NCBI GenBank assembly: GCA_036389135.1
Contig: DASVQP010000019.1
Location: forward strand, 178,571 to 242,570
Origin: Longimicrobium sp.
GTDB lineage: Bacteria > Gemmatimonadota > Gemmatimonadetes > Longimicrobiales > Longimicrobiaceae
Length of the DNA: 64,000 bases
Reading direction: 5' to 3'
Shown: positions 1-8,767 of the stretch, in pieces
Position numbering within the stretch: the first letter of the stretch is position 1
How the letters are laid out: each line of letters starts with the position of its first letter
Program-made: the position numbers and the translations under genes
Notes under the pieces: model-generated
The model's input: the letters and a program-made list of their open reading frames with translations, nothing else
What the model was told of the DNA's origin: nothing
Databases searched by the model: none

Positions 1-1319
1 TGCAGCACCGCCCCCGTGCCCGGCGCGATCTCGTCGGCCGACTTCACGTCGCCGCCCAGCGGCAGCAGGTCCGTGTACTGCACCGCTACGTCCGCGTTCT
101 CCATCGCGAACTCCATCAGGGAGTCCCTGGAGATCGTCTTCCGCTTGGGATCGTAGAGCTGCTCCCACGGGTTGGGGCGCCCCAGCACCAGGTCCGAGAT
201 CAGGATGCCCGCGATGGTGGAGTGCGTCATCCCCTGCCCGCTGTCGCCGGTGGCGATGTACACGTTCTTCTGCCCGCCGGGGTCGCGCCCGATGAAGCCG
301 ATGAAGTCCATCGGCTCCAGCACCTGCCCGCTCCAGCGCAGCGTCACCTGCTCGATGGGGAAGCGCTCGCGCGTCCACGCCTCCAGCCGGTCGAAGCGGA
401 GCTGCATGTCGTTCTCGTGCCCCGTCTTGTGGTCCTCGCCGCCCACGACGAGCATCTCGTGCGTCAGGTCGCCGGGGATGCGGGCAAGCCGCACGTAGTG
501 GTAGTGCTCCAGCGTGTCCCAGTACAGCCCGTGCTGCACCGCGCCCGTGGGGATGCGCGCGCCGATCACGTAGGTGCGGTAGGGCGCCTGCTTGGTGTGA
601 ATGGTGAGCCGGTCGTTGATCGGCGAGTTGGTGGCGACCACCACCGCCCCGGCGCGCACTTCGAAGCCGTCGCCGCGCGCCGCCGGCCTGTCGCCGCCCT
701 CCACCTCCAGCACGTGGTTGCGCGTGTGGATGCGCCCGCCGTCGCGCTCGATGCAGCGGGCGAGCCCCTCCAGGTACCTGAGCGGATGGAACTCCCCCTG
801 CCGCGAGAAGCGGAGCCCCGGCCCGCTGTCGAACGGCACCGGCAGCTTCTCCACGATCTCGACCGTGGCGCCGGCGCGGCGGGCGGCCTCCAGCTCGGTC
901 TGCAGGAAGTCGGGCGTCTCGTTGGGCGCCAGGAAGAAGTAGCCGTCCACGTGCTGGTAGTCGCACTCGATCCCCTCCGCCGTGGAGATCTCGCCGATGC
1001 GGTCCACGGCGGCCTGGTGGCTCTGGTAGATGAGCTTCGCGCCCTCCTCGCCGTGCACCTTTTCCAGGACGTGGTAGTAGTCGTCCTGCGCGCTGGCCAG
1101 GTGGGCGGTCGTCTGCCCCGTCTCCCCTCCGCCGATGCCGTTGTCGTCAAGCACGACGACCTTCTTTCCCTCGCGGGCCAGGAGGTACGCGGTGGTCATC
1201 CCGGCCAGCCCCGCGCCCACCACGCACACGTCCGCCTCCGCCTCGCCGCGCAGCGGGGGGAACTCCGGCTGCGGGTTGGTGGTCTCCCACACCGACACGG
1301 ACCTTTCTGAAGATTTCAT
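1..1319 (-). CDS. FAD-dependent oxidoreductase, Rieske-associated type (3' end missing)
   Basis: The protein reads leftward from an ATG at 1319 and runs off the window, so only about 439 N-terminal residues are visible. It starts MKSSERSVSVWE and has a Rossmann dinucleotide-binding motif VVGAGLAGMTTAY near residues 33-45, then a GGGETGQTTAHL stretch typical of DadA-like amine or amino-acid oxidases. A second nucleotide-binding region, YIATGDSGQGMTHS, lies near residue 360. This arrangement is known from DadA-family oxidoreductases that carry a C-terminal Rieske [2Fe-2S] domain, which would lie beyond the left edge. The substrate cannot be told. The gene is 70 nt downstream of selO on the same strand. 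The family call is firm; the Rieske domain is inferred. Confidence 0.85.
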   Translation of the reverse strand, partial: MKSSERSVSVWETTNPQPEFPPLRGEAEADVCVVGAGLAGMTTAYLLAREGKKVVVLDDNGIGGGETGQTTAHLASAQDDYYHVLEKVHGEEGAKLIYQSHQAAVDRIGEISTAEGIECDYQHVDGYFFLAPNETPDFLQTELEAARRAGATVEIVEKLPVPFDSGPGLRFSRQGEFHPLRYLEGLARCIERDGGRIHTRNHVLEVEGGDRPAARGDGFEVRAGAVVVATNSPINDRLTIHTKQAPYRTYVIGARIPTGAVQHGLYWDTLEHYHYVRLARIPGDLTHEMLVVGGEDHKTGHENDMQLRFDRLEAWTRERFPIEQVTLRWSGQVLEPMDFIGFIGRDPGGQKNVYIATGDSGQGMTHSTIAGILISDLVLGRPNPWEQLYDPKRKTISRDSLMEFAMENADVAVQYTDLLPLGGDVKSADEIAPGTGAVL

Positions 1320-1389
1320 TCGACCGTCTCCTTGGCGCACGTACCCGTTGAACAGCGGGCCGCGGACGTTGCAAGTGCCGTGACAGGCC

Positions 1390-2850
1390 CTACGTTCCGC
1401 AAAAGGTGGCGTGCACCCGTTCGTGCGCGGCCGGCGGCTCCATGTAATGCTCGAAGCCCGGCTGCGACTCGAAGGGCTTCGCCAGCACCGCCAGCAGCTC
1501 TTCAAAGGGCGCGAAGTCGTCCCGGTCCACCGCCGCGCGGATGACCGCTTCCACGCGGTGGTTGCGCGGGATGAAGGCGGGGTTGGCGGCGAGCATGGCG
1601 GCTCGGCGCGCCTCCGCGTCGCCCGGCTCCTCCTGCAGCCGCCGACGCCATCGCTGCGCCCATTCGTCGAAGGCGGCGGGGTTGCCGAAGAGGCTGCGCA
1701 CGCCCTCGTCGTCACCCTCGCTCAGCCGTCGAAAGGTGAGGGTGAAGTCCGCCATCCCGGACGCCATCGCCTCCAGCAGGCCGCGCGCGAGCTCCGGGTC
1801 GCCCTCCCGCTCCGTGAGCAGGCCGAGCTTGCGGCCAAGGCCCGCGTGGTAGGCCCGCTCGAAGACCGGCGCGAAGGCGTCCAGCGCCTGGTTGGCCTCG
1901 TCGGCCGCGGCGGCGTTCGTGTCGGCGAGCAGGGGGAGCAGGCACTCCGCCAGCCGCACCAGGTTCCACTGCGCGATCGACGGCTGGTTGGCGTAGGCGT
2001 AGCGGCCCTGGACGTCGATGGAGCTGAAGACCGCGCCGGGGTCGTACTCGTCCATGAAGGCGCAGGGCCCGTAGTCGATCGTCTCACCGGCGACCGACAT
2101 GTTGTCCGTGTTCATCACGCCGTGGATGAACCCCACCAGCAGCCACCGCGCGACGAGCTCGGCCTGCGCCCGGACCACGGCCTCCAGGAACGCGCGGTAG
2201 GGCCGCTCCGCGCCCGCCGCATCCGGGTAGTGCCGGGCGATGACGTGGTCGGCGAGCGCGCGCAGGCCCTCCACGTCGCCGCGGCTGGCGAAGAACTGGA
2301 ATGTGCCCACGCGGATGTGGCTGGAGGCGACGCGGGCGAACACCGCGCCGGGGAGCATCGTCTCCCGCCGCACCCTCTCGCCGGTGGTCACCGCGGCGAG
2401 GGCGCGGGTGGTGGGGATGCCCAGCGCCGCCATCGCCTCGCTCACCAGGTACTCGCGCAGCACCGGCCCCAGCGCGGCCCTTCCGTCGCCGCGCCGCGAA
2501 TAAGGCGTGGGGCCGGCGCCCTTGAGCTGCACGTCGCGGCGCACTCCGCGATGGTCGATCAGCTCGCCGAGCAGGATGGCGCGGCCGTCGCCCAGCTGGG
2601 GCACGAACCCACCGAACTGGTGCCCGGCGTACGCGGTCGCGATCGGCTCCGCGGTCGGGGGCACGCGGTTGCCGGCCAGCACCTGCACGCCTTCATCGCT
2701 GGCGAGCCAGGCCGGGTCCAGGCCCAGCTCGGCCGCCAGCGGCGCGTTGACCTTGATCAGCCGCGGCGCCGCCACCGGCGTTGGCGCCACGCGCGCAAAG
2801 AACCGGTCCGGAAGCCGCGCGTAGCTGTTGTCGAAAGGAGGTTGAACCAT
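1390..2850 (-). CDS. selO: Protein adenylyltransferase SelO (YdiU family)
   Basis: This 486-residue pseudokinase-fold protein starts [14 protein letters not shown]. SelO transfers AMP from ATP to Ser, Thr or Tyr of target proteins and is linked to redox homeostasis. The sequence shows [18 protein letters not shown] near residues 74-91, [17 protein letters not shown] near 108-124, the catalytic segment HGVMNTDN and the metal-binding IDYGP. The protein ends in FCGT, placing a cysteine third from the C-terminus, where eukaryotic SELENOO has selenocysteine. The length matches bacterial members. It precedes the FAD oxidoreductase on the same strand, and both could share a redox-related transcript. 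Confidence 0.93.
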   Translation of the reverse strand: MVQPPFDNSYARLPDRFFARVAPTPVAAPRLIKVNAPLAAELGLDPAWLASDEGVQVLAGNRVPPTAEPIATAYAGHQFGGFVPQLGDGRAILLGELIDHRGVRRDVQLKGAGPTPYSRRGDGRAALGPVLREYLVSEAMAALGIPTTRALAAVTTGERVRRETMLPGAVFARVASSHIRVGTFQFFASRGDVEGLRALADHVIARHYPDAAGAERPYRAFLEAVVRAQAELVARWLLVGFIHGVMNTDNMSVAGETIDYGPCAFMDEYDPGAVFSSIDVQGRYAYANQPSIAQWNLVRLAECLLPLLADTNAAAADEANQALDAFAPVFERAYHAGLGRKLGLLTEREGDPELARGLLEAMASGMADFTLTFRRLSEGDDEGVRSLFGNPAAFDEWAQRWRRRLQEEPGDAEARRAAMLAANPAFIPRNHRVEAVIRAAVDRDDFAPFEELLAVLAKPFESQPGFEHYMEPPAAHERVHATFCGT

Positions 2851-2986
2851 GGTCTGGAGCTCCGCTCATCCTTGGGTGTGGAGCATCCCCCTCGCACAAC
2901 CCACGCCCGCCACGCCACAACGATGCAGAGTGCGCGGAGCCGATCATGGCCCGCCCCTGGCGAGCTGCTCGTCCTGGTCCGCAAAA

Positions 2987-3020
2987 CGGTCCGCCCGCGC
3001 ACGTTGGCGCGGGCGGACCG
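2987..3020 (-). terminator. Intrinsic terminator closing the sigma/DUF4097 block
   Basis: A perfect 14-bp stem (2987-3000 paired with 3007-3020) encloses a 6-nt loop. Read on the minus strand it lies 22 nt after the DUF4097 stop at 3042 and is followed by TTTT, a standard Rho-independent layout for that strand. Confidence 0.8.
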
Positions 3021-3041
3021 CTTGACATCCGGTTTGGAAGC

Positions 3042-4082
3042 TCAGCGGCCGCGGATGCGCACGCCGCCGGAGCCGGTGTCGATGGTGAGGCGTCCCTCGC
3101 CGTCGCCGATGCGGCCGGTGAGGCGGGAGCGGCGCAGGGTGCGGGCGGTCATCGGCACGTCCACGTCGATGCCGCCGGAGCCGGTGTCGATCTGCACCTC
3201 GGCGCCATAGCCGGCTGGGACGGACAGCGTCACGCCGCCGGAGCCGGTGTCGATCTTCACGTTTCGCGCATCCGCGGCGAGCGCGACGCTCACCGAGCCG
3301 CTGCCGGTGTCCACCGTGAGGTCGCGGGCGCGCACGCCGTCCAGCCGCACGGCACCGGAGCCCACGTCCACCCGCACGTCCTCCACCGCGACGTCCGTCC
3401 CGGTGACGCCGCCGCTCCCCGTGTCCACGATCAGGCGGGAGCCGCGCAAGCCGTTCAGCCGCACGCCGCCGGAGCCGGTGTCCACGTTGAGGATGCCGGA
3501 AGCGCCCGTCACCTCCACGTTGCCGGAGCCGACGTTCACGCCCAGGTCGCCGCGCGTCCCCTCGGCGCGCACGGACGCGGAGGCGGAGTGCACGCGCAGG
3601 GTGCCCTGCACGTTGCTGACGAAGACGCGGCCGACCGCCTGGTGCACCGCCACCGTCTGCCCGGCGGGGACCCGCACCCGCACGTCGGCCCACGCCTGGG
3701 TGCCGCTCCCCGTCCCGGCGATCGTCACCCGCTCTCCTCCCACCGACCAGCCGCCGCCAAAGGTGCCGTCGCGGCGCACGGTGAGCTGCGTCTGGCTCCC
3801 CCTCCCCATCGCCGGATACACGATGCGCCCTTCCGGAAACACCACCCGCACGGTCTCCGCGTCACCCACCCGGCCGCGCTCCACCCGCAGTTCGCGCGCG
3901 TCGCTGCCGCCGCGGGTGACCTCCACCACCACCTCGCGCCCGGAGCCCGCCTCCACCCGCATCTCCCCCACCAGGTTGTACACGGCCACGCGCTCGTCCC
4001 TCAGCGCATAACGCTCCTGGGCGTTTGCGGCCCCCGCCCATGCGAGGGAGAGGACGAGGGCGGTTCGGAGTGCGCGCGACAT
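3042..4082 (-). CDS. DUF4097-family secreted beta-repeat protein (DTGSGG type)
   Basis: 346 residues with a Sec signal peptide (MSRALRTALVLSLAWAGAANA, cleavage after the AxA). The mature chain is a series of short beta-strand repeats, with the motif DTGSGGV/DTGSGS recurring about eight times from residue 200 onward. Such repeats are typical of DUF4097/DUF2807 (GIN) proteins, which form right-handed beta-solenoids on the outside of the inner membrane or at the cell surface. No catalytic residues are recognisable. It is the last gene of the block led by the ECF sigma factor, and the second DUF4097 protein there. It is separated from the DUF5916 gene by a TCACACAGAG hairpin. Function unknown; envelope role inferred. 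Confidence 0.85.
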   Translation of the reverse strand: MSRALRTALVLSLAWAGAANAQERYALRDERVAVYNLVGEMRVEAGSGREVVVEVTRGGSDARELRVERGRVGDAETVRVVFPEGRIVYPAMGRGSQTQLTVRRDGTFGGGWSVGGERVTIAGTGSGTQAWADVRVRVPAGQTVAVHQAVGRVFVSNVQGTLRVHSASASVRAEGTRGDLGVNVGSGNVEVTGASGILNVDTGSGGVRLNGLRGSRLIVDTGSGGVTGTDVAVEDVRVDVGSGAVRLDGVRARDLTVDTGSGSVSVALAADARNVKIDTGSGGVTLSVPAGYGAEVQIDTGSGGIDVDVPMTARTLRRSRLTGRIGDGEGRLTIDTGSGGVRIRGR

Positions 4083-4111
4083 GGTTTTTTACGGATCGAG
4101 GAAGAAAGACG

Positions 4112-4200
4112 GCCTCACACAGAGACACAGAGGAACGGAGAGAAAAGCAGAAGGGGTTCTCCGCGGCTTGCCGTCCCCCGCTGTGCCCTCTGTGTGAGGC
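4112..4200. repeat. TCACACAGAG hairpin element, copy 1
   Basis: Left arm at 4112-4133 (GCCTCACACAGAGACACAGAGG) and right arm at about 4181-4200 (ending CCTCTGTGTGAGGC) are inverted copies around a loop of about 45 nt. The element ends 11 nt from the stop of the DUF5916 gene (4211, minus strand). Copies 2, 3 and 5 have the same size and arms. Confidence 0.8.
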
Positions 4201-4210
4201 TGTTGTCCGT

Positions 4211-6817
4211 TCAGAAACTCACCCACCAGTTCGCCTTCAGCATCACCACGTTCGCCGCCTCGGTGTTCCAGAGCGCGTCGAGGTTGCGGCGGAAGCGGAA
4301 CTGGCCGTCGGTGATGTCGTCCGAGCCGCCGCGGGTGTGCGACCAGGCCAGGAAGAGCGTGGAGCCCGGGCGGTACTCCCAGCGCGCCACCGCGTTCAGG
4401 TTGAAGTCGCGCACGCTGAAGTCCGGGTTGCCGAAGCGGAACGCGCCCGCGTCGTAGCCGTCGTCGTCGCGCGTGACGGTGAGCGGGGTGAAGCGGTCCG
4501 CGAAGCGCCCGGCGCCCGGCGCGGTGGGCTCGCGGAAGCTGCCGTACTTCCCCGCGCTCATGAACGGCTGCGCGTAGAGCTGCAGCGAGAGCGTCGGCGA
4601 AAAGGTCTTGTTCACCCGCGCCGACATCCCGAACGTGCGCTGGTCCAGCTCGCCGAAGACGTAGCGCGTCGTGCCCGCCACCTCGGGCGCATCCACGTAC
4701 TGCCACGCCGTGTTGTAGCGCGAGTAGAAGGGCGACGCGGAGAAGCGCAGCGACGGAGTCGGGCGCCAGCCCAGGCCGGCCGACACGCTGTAGCGCCAGC
4801 CGGAGTCCTCGTCGCGCAGGCCCCAGTTGAAGCTGGCGTCGCCCGTGAGGCGCTTGCGGTTGTCCGAGCTCCCGCCCATCCACCCGCTTAGGCCGCCCGG
4901 CTCCAGGATGGCCGCGCCGCCGCGCAGGGCGCGCGTGTCCCATCCGCCAAAGGAGCGCTCCACGCCGGCCCACGCGTTCCAGTAGTTGAGGAAGCGCGCG
5001 GAGCCGTTCACGTTCAGCGCCCGCCCGTTGCGCTCCCACCCGAAGTTGCGCGCCTCCCAGGCGTTGCCGCCCAGGCTCCAGTCGCGGAACACCTTGCCCG
5101 GCGTGCGCTGGCTGTGCTGCATCCAGAAGACGTTCACGATCTCGTCCGCCGCGCGCTGGAAGCCCAGGTCGTTGGTCTCGAAGCCCGGCGAACGGACGGA
5201 GCCGAGGAAGCCGCCCTGCCACTTCCCCTTCACCTTGGCCACGTCGTAGCTCCCCGCCCAACCCTCCAGCGAGGTGGCCGCCGAGTCGAAGCGGAGGTAG
5301 CTCTGGCCGGGGCGCTGGAAGTAGCGCGCGCTGGAGCGCTGCGCGTTCCCCATCGCCTCGGTGCTCCCCTCGATGCGTGAGCCCAGCACCCAGAGGCGCG
5401 CCGAGTACACGTCGTTGCCCCAGCGGTGCTGCGCGTCCGCGCCGCCGGCGAAGGCGCGCGAGCGGAGCCAGTCCATCCCCGTGCCGTCCAGCCGCCGGAT
5501 GACGCCCGTGGTCACCGCGCCGAACTGCGTCTTGCCGCCGTTCAGCTCGCGGCGGGCGCGGATGACGCTGTAGTTGGTCATCGGCTCCACCACCTGGTCG
5601 CTGCGCTCGCCGCCGGCGTCCAGGACGGTGGCGCGCTCCTCGGCGGTGAGGGCGTTCATCACGCCGATCGACCAGCCGCGCCCGATCTGCCCGCTCAGCT
5701 TGGCGGCGCCCAGGATGTTCGTCTGCCCCGGCTGGTCCGCGTAGCCGCCCTCGGGCACGTCCACGCCGCCGCGGGGGGCGCGGCCTACCCGGCGCGAGTA
5801 GAAGAGCGACTCGTTGCCGCCATCCCCATCGCCCAGGCCGATGCCGAAGCGAAAGATGTCCGCGCCCTCGGTGAAGAAGGGGCGCCGCTCGGAAAGGAAG
5901 GTCTCGAAGGCGCTGAGGTTCACCTCGGACGGATCGGCCTCCACCTGCCCGAAGTCGGGGTTGAAGGTGGCGTCGAGCGTCAGGTTGGAGGTGACGCCGT
6001 ACTTGACGTCGAGCCCCGCCGAGCCGCGCATCTCGCTGGACGAGTAGAACGGGTTCGCCTCGTCGCCGGGCGCGCGGGTGACGCCGGAGACGGTGTACGG
6101 AAGGAGCTCCAGCCGGCGCGGCGCGGGAAGGCCGCTCAGCCCGCGCAGCTCGCCGAAGCGGGCCACCTGGCGGGGCTCGTCGCGCTTGACGGGCGACCAG
6201 TACGACTGCTCGTTCTCGCGCTGCACCACGCGCAGCGCCTGGAAGCCCCACACGCCGTCGCCGCCGGTGGCGAAGCGCAGCGCCGAGAGCGGAATGCGGT
6301 ACTCCGCCGTCCACCCCAGCGAGTCGCGCGCTACCGCCACGGACCAGACCGCGTCCCACCCGGTGTCGTCGTTGGAGCCGTCGGCGATGGTCATGTCGCG
6401 CTTCACGCCCGCCGGGTTCACGGCGAAGACGTACGCCGTGCGCCGGTCGTGGCGCGAGTCGAAGCCCACCATCAGCCAGTCGGAGGAGGAGTCCTCGTCG
6501 CGGCGGGTGAGCTGGGCGGAGATCTTGTGGGGCTCGGGATCGTAGGCGCGGGCCGCCACGTAGACGGCGTCGTTGTCGAACGCCACCCGCATCACCGTGC
6601 GGAAGCGGGAGGGCTCGCCCTCCTTCGGCTCGCGCTGCGTGAAGCCGCCGATGGTGTCCGCGGCCATCCAGACGGCGTCGTCCAGGCGGCCGTCGAGGGT
6701 GGGGACTCCGGCGGTGGGGGAGAGGCGGTACGCTGCCACCTTACGGACGGCGTCCGTGCTGTCCGGGGCGGGCGCCGCCAGGGCGACGGCGCCGGCCAGA
6801 AGAAGGGTGCCCAGCAT
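4211..6817 (-). CDS. DUF5916 protein with N-terminal CBM9-like domain
   Basis: 868 residues, exported by an N-terminal signal peptide (MLGTLLLAGAVALAAPA). Residues 35-220 form a CBM9-like beta-sandwich (LDGRLDDAVW, then FDNDAVYVAARAYDPEP and FDSRHDRRTAYVFAVNPAG). The remainder is the DUF5916 region, with alternating beta strands and a terminal aromatic residue (LKANWWVSF), the signature of an outer-membrane beta-barrel. Family members are usually encoded near peptidases or carbohydrate-use genes and may bind or transport glycans or peptides, but no reaction is established. It sits between two DUF4097 genes on one strand. The start is supported by GGAG just upstream. Family call firm, role inferred. 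Confidence 0.87.
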   Translation of the reverse strand: MLGTLLLAGAVALAAPAPDSTDAVRKVAAYRLSPTAGVPTLDGRLDDAVWMAADTIGGFTQREPKEGEPSRFRTVMRVAFDNDAVYVAARAYDPEPHKISAQLTRRDEDSSSDWLMVGFDSRHDRRTAYVFAVNPAGVKRDMTIADGSNDDTGWDAVWSVAVARDSLGWTAEYRIPLSALRFATGGDGVWGFQALRVVQRENEQSYWSPVKRDEPRQVARFGELRGLSGLPAPRRLELLPYTVSGVTRAPGDEANPFYSSSEMRGSAGLDVKYGVTSNLTLDATFNPDFGQVEADPSEVNLSAFETFLSERRPFFTEGADIFRFGIGLGDGDGGNESLFYSRRVGRAPRGGVDVPEGGYADQPGQTNILGAAKLSGQIGRGWSIGVMNALTAEERATVLDAGGERSDQVVEPMTNYSVIRARRELNGGKTQFGAVTTGVIRRLDGTGMDWLRSRAFAGGADAQHRWGNDVYSARLWVLGSRIEGSTEAMGNAQRSSARYFQRPGQSYLRFDSAATSLEGWAGSYDVAKVKGKWQGGFLGSVRSPGFETNDLGFQRAADEIVNVFWMQHSQRTPGKVFRDWSLGGNAWEARNFGWERNGRALNVNGSARFLNYWNAWAGVERSFGGWDTRALRGGAAILEPGGLSGWMGGSSDNRKRLTGDASFNWGLRDEDSGWRYSVSAGLGWRPTPSLRFSASPFYSRYNTAWQYVDAPEVAGTTRYVFGELDQRTFGMSARVNKTFSPTLSLQLYAQPFMSAGKYGSFREPTAPGAGRFADRFTPLTVTRDDDGYDAGAFRFGNPDFSVRDFNLNAVARWEYRPGSTLFLAWSHTRGGSDDITDGQFRFRRNLDALWNTEAANVVMLKANWWVSF

Positions 6818-6893
6818 ATGAGGTACTCCTGCGTGTGCAGGTATATGGGAGACGGTGAGGCGCGGCTCACCCTGGTGGGGGTCTGCTACGGGA

Positions 6894-7874
6894 TCAGCGG
6901 TCCGCCAGTTTCACGTTTCCGCTGAAGGTGCGCAGCTCCACGCGCGACCCGCCCCGCCCCAGCAGCACCTCGCGCTCGCGCCGCGAGCTGCGGGTGACGC
7001 GCGCCCCGGCCACCGAAAGGTCCATGTCGCCGCTGAAGGTGGTGAACTCCACCTCCGCGCCGGTGCCGCGGGGGAGCCGCATCTCGATCTCGCCGCTGTG
7101 GGTGCTGACGGTGGTGGTGCCGCCGCGCTCCAGCGAGCCCGCGATGGTCACGTCGCCGGACACCGTCTCGAAGTCGCCGCGCAGCCGCTGCCCCTCCACG
7201 CGGATGTCGCCGCTCACCGTCTGCACCTCCGCGCGCCCGCCGACGGTGGGGGCGGTGACGGTGCCGCTCACCGACTGGGCGCGCAGGCTCCCCGCCCGCG
7301 CCGATACGCCGATGTCGCCGCTGACGGTCTGCGCCTCCACCTCGGTGCGCACGTCGCCGCCGAGCCGCAGGTCGCCGCTGATGGACTGGGCGCGCACGCG
7401 GTTGGTGACCACGTCGATCTCCACCTCGCCGGAGCGGGTGGTGACCTCCAGGTCGGCGGGCCGTCCGCCCACCTGCACGTTGCCGCTGACGGTGTTCACG
7501 GTGGTGGAGCCCGTCATCCCCCGCACGTCCGCATCGGCGGAGGTGGTGCGGACGACGAGCGTCTTGCGGGCGGGGATCCGGACCTCGATGTCCGAGCCGC
7601 CGGAGGTACGGGTGCCGCGGGGAACGAAGACCTGCACGTAGGTGCGGTCGCCCTCGGTGCGCAGGTCCAGGCGCTCGACGCCGCGCCCGAGCTCGCCGGT
7701 GACGTGCACCTCGTTCCTGGCCCACGCCACCACGCGCACGCTGCCGGATACGAGGGTGATGTCCACGGTGCCGCCCGGCCCCGTGGCGCGCCGCTGGTCG
7801 ACGCGCTGCTGCCCGCACGCCGGCGTTACGATGAAAGCCGCGATGAGGACGGCTGTGGCGATTCCGGGCTTCAT
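6894..7874 (-). CDS. DUF4097-family secreted beta-repeat protein (TVSGD type)
   Basis: 326 residues beginning MKPGIATAVLIAAFIVTPACG; the C in TPACG could be a lipobox cysteine, so this is likely a lipoprotein. The mature chain carries repeated S/TVSGD/N modules (NTVSGNV, QSISGDL, QTVSGDI, QSVSGTV, ETVSGDV, TFSGDM, TFSGNV) spaced about 20 residues apart, the mark of DUF4097 beta-solenoids. It has no recognisable active site. It is the first structural gene after the anti-sigma factor, separated from it by the heptamer array at 7912-8087, and lies 76 nt upstream of the DUF5916 gene. It may report on or buffer envelope stress under the sigma factor; that is inference. Confidence 0.85.
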   Translation of the reverse strand: MKPGIATAVLIAAFIVTPACGQQRVDQRRATGPGGTVDITLVSGSVRVVAWARNEVHVTGELGRGVERLDLRTEGDRTYVQVFVPRGTRTSGGSDIEVRIPARKTLVVRTTSADADVRGMTGSTTVNTVSGNVQVGGRPADLEVTTRSGEVEIDVVTNRVRAQSISGDLRLGGDVRTEVEAQTVSGDIGVSARAGSLRAQSVSGTVTAPTVGGRAEVQTVSGDIRVEGQRLRGDFETVSGDVTIAGSLERGGTTTVSTHSGEIEMRLPRGTGAEVEFTTFSGDMDLSVAGARVTRSSRREREVLLGRGGSRVELRTFSGNVKLADR

Positions 7875-7911
7875 GGGATGTATGGTTCGGTTCTGTGAGT
7901 TCGATGGACGG

Positions 7912-8087
7912 AAGTGCTAAGTGCTAAGTCCTAAGTCCTGAACTGATGTTACCTGGCACTTGGCACTTGGCACTTGGCACTTGGCACTTGGCACTTGGCA
8001 CTTGGCACTTAGCACTTAGCACTTAGCACTTAGCACTTAGCACTTAGCACTTAGCACTTAGCACTTAGCACTTAGCACTTAGCACTT
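7912..8087. repeat. Heptanucleotide tandem array with inverted lead-in
   Basis: Eight perfect GGCACTT units (7955-8010) are followed directly by eleven perfect AGCACTT units (8011-8087), 19 heptamers in 133 bp. Upstream at 7912-7939 lie four units in the opposite orientation (AAGTGCT twice, AAGTCCT twice). The flanks CGGAAGTGCT and AGCACTTCCG are exact inverted copies, so the whole segment can fold into a long hairpin. It lies between the anti-sigma and DUF4097 genes, starting 6 nt past the anti-sigma stop. Confidence 0.95.
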
Positions 8088-8092
8088 CCGTT

Positions 8093-8767
8093 CTAAAGCT
8101 CCACCGCTTGCTGCAACACGTTCAGCTTCTGCCCGTAGGCGTCGGCGAGCATGTCGGTCAGCTCGCGGCTGTTGGGGTCCTTGACCAGCGCCTCGCGTGA
8201 TTGGCGGATCGCCTCGTCGATGATGCGCAGGTTGGTCTCCAGCGTCTTCACCGTCTCCGGCGCAAGGGTGCCGCGCCGGGCCGTGAGGACGCGCTCCAGG
8301 TCCGCGATGGCGACTTCGTAGTCCTGCTCCGCGGGCTTGAAGGCGACCAGCGCCGTCGGCGTAGCGGTCGAGGGCGCGGCCACGCTCTGCACCGGCGCGC
8401 TCGCGACCGGCTCCGGGGCGCGCTTCTCCATCACCTTGAGCGTGATGAGCGACGAGGAGACCGCCACTCCCACGATGGTCGCGGCCATGGTGAGCCACCG
8501 CGGCGCCTGCCAGCGGCGCGCGCTGGTGATGGACACCACGTCCGCCCGCGGCTCGATGCGGGCGGCGACCCCCGCCCACAGGTCGCGCCCCGGCGCCATC
8601 TCCAGCGGCAGGGTGGCGACGTCTTGTAGGAGCGAGCGGAGCGCCTCCGCCTCGGCGCGGCACTCGCCGCAGACGGCGAGGTGGAAATCCACCGCCTGCC
8701 TGTCCTCGTCGGGAAGCTCGTTGGCCGCCCAGTCGTCCAGCCGATCCAGCACGTATTCGTGATTCAT
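8093..8767 (-). CDS. Zinc-finger anti-sigma factor
   Basis: 224 residues starting MNHEYVLDRLDDWAANELPDED. Residues 28-36 contain HLAVCGEC, the H-x3-C-x2-C motif of ZAS-type anti-sigma factors, preceded by the usual acidic helix. A hydrophobic segment, WLTMAATIVGVAVSSSLITL, near residue 90 is a single transmembrane helix, so the ZAS domain is cytoplasmic and the C-terminal part (helical, rich in Ala, Glu and Arg) is periplasmic. The ATG at 8767 overlaps the sigma stop as ATGA, which argues for translational coupling and decides the start. It should hold the ECF sigma at the membrane until an envelope signal releases it. Confidence in the pairing is high. Confidence 0.88.
   Translation of the reverse strand: MNHEYVLDRLDDWAANELPDEDRQAVDFHLAVCGECRAEAEALRSLLQDVATLPLEMAPGRDLWAGVAARIEPRADVVSITSARRWQAPRWLTMAATIVGVAVSSSLITLKVMEKRAPEPVASAPVQSVAAPSTATPTALVAFKPAEQDYEVAIADLERVLTARRGTLAPETVKTLETNLRIIDEAIRQSREALVKDPNSRELTDMLADAYGQKLNVLQQAVEL

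Noticed and set aside
222..1310. 362-codon plus-strand frame at the left edge
   Set aside because: Antisense to the FAD oxidoreductase; no conserved motif.
1411..3210. 599-codon open frame on the plus strand
   Set aside because: Antisense to selO and DUF4097, with composition (Arg, His, Gly, Ala) typical of GC-rich shadow frames.
7955..8087. Possible CRISPR array
   Set aside because: Units are 7 bp, in direct contact, with no spacers and no cas genes nearby; it is a simple tandem repeat.
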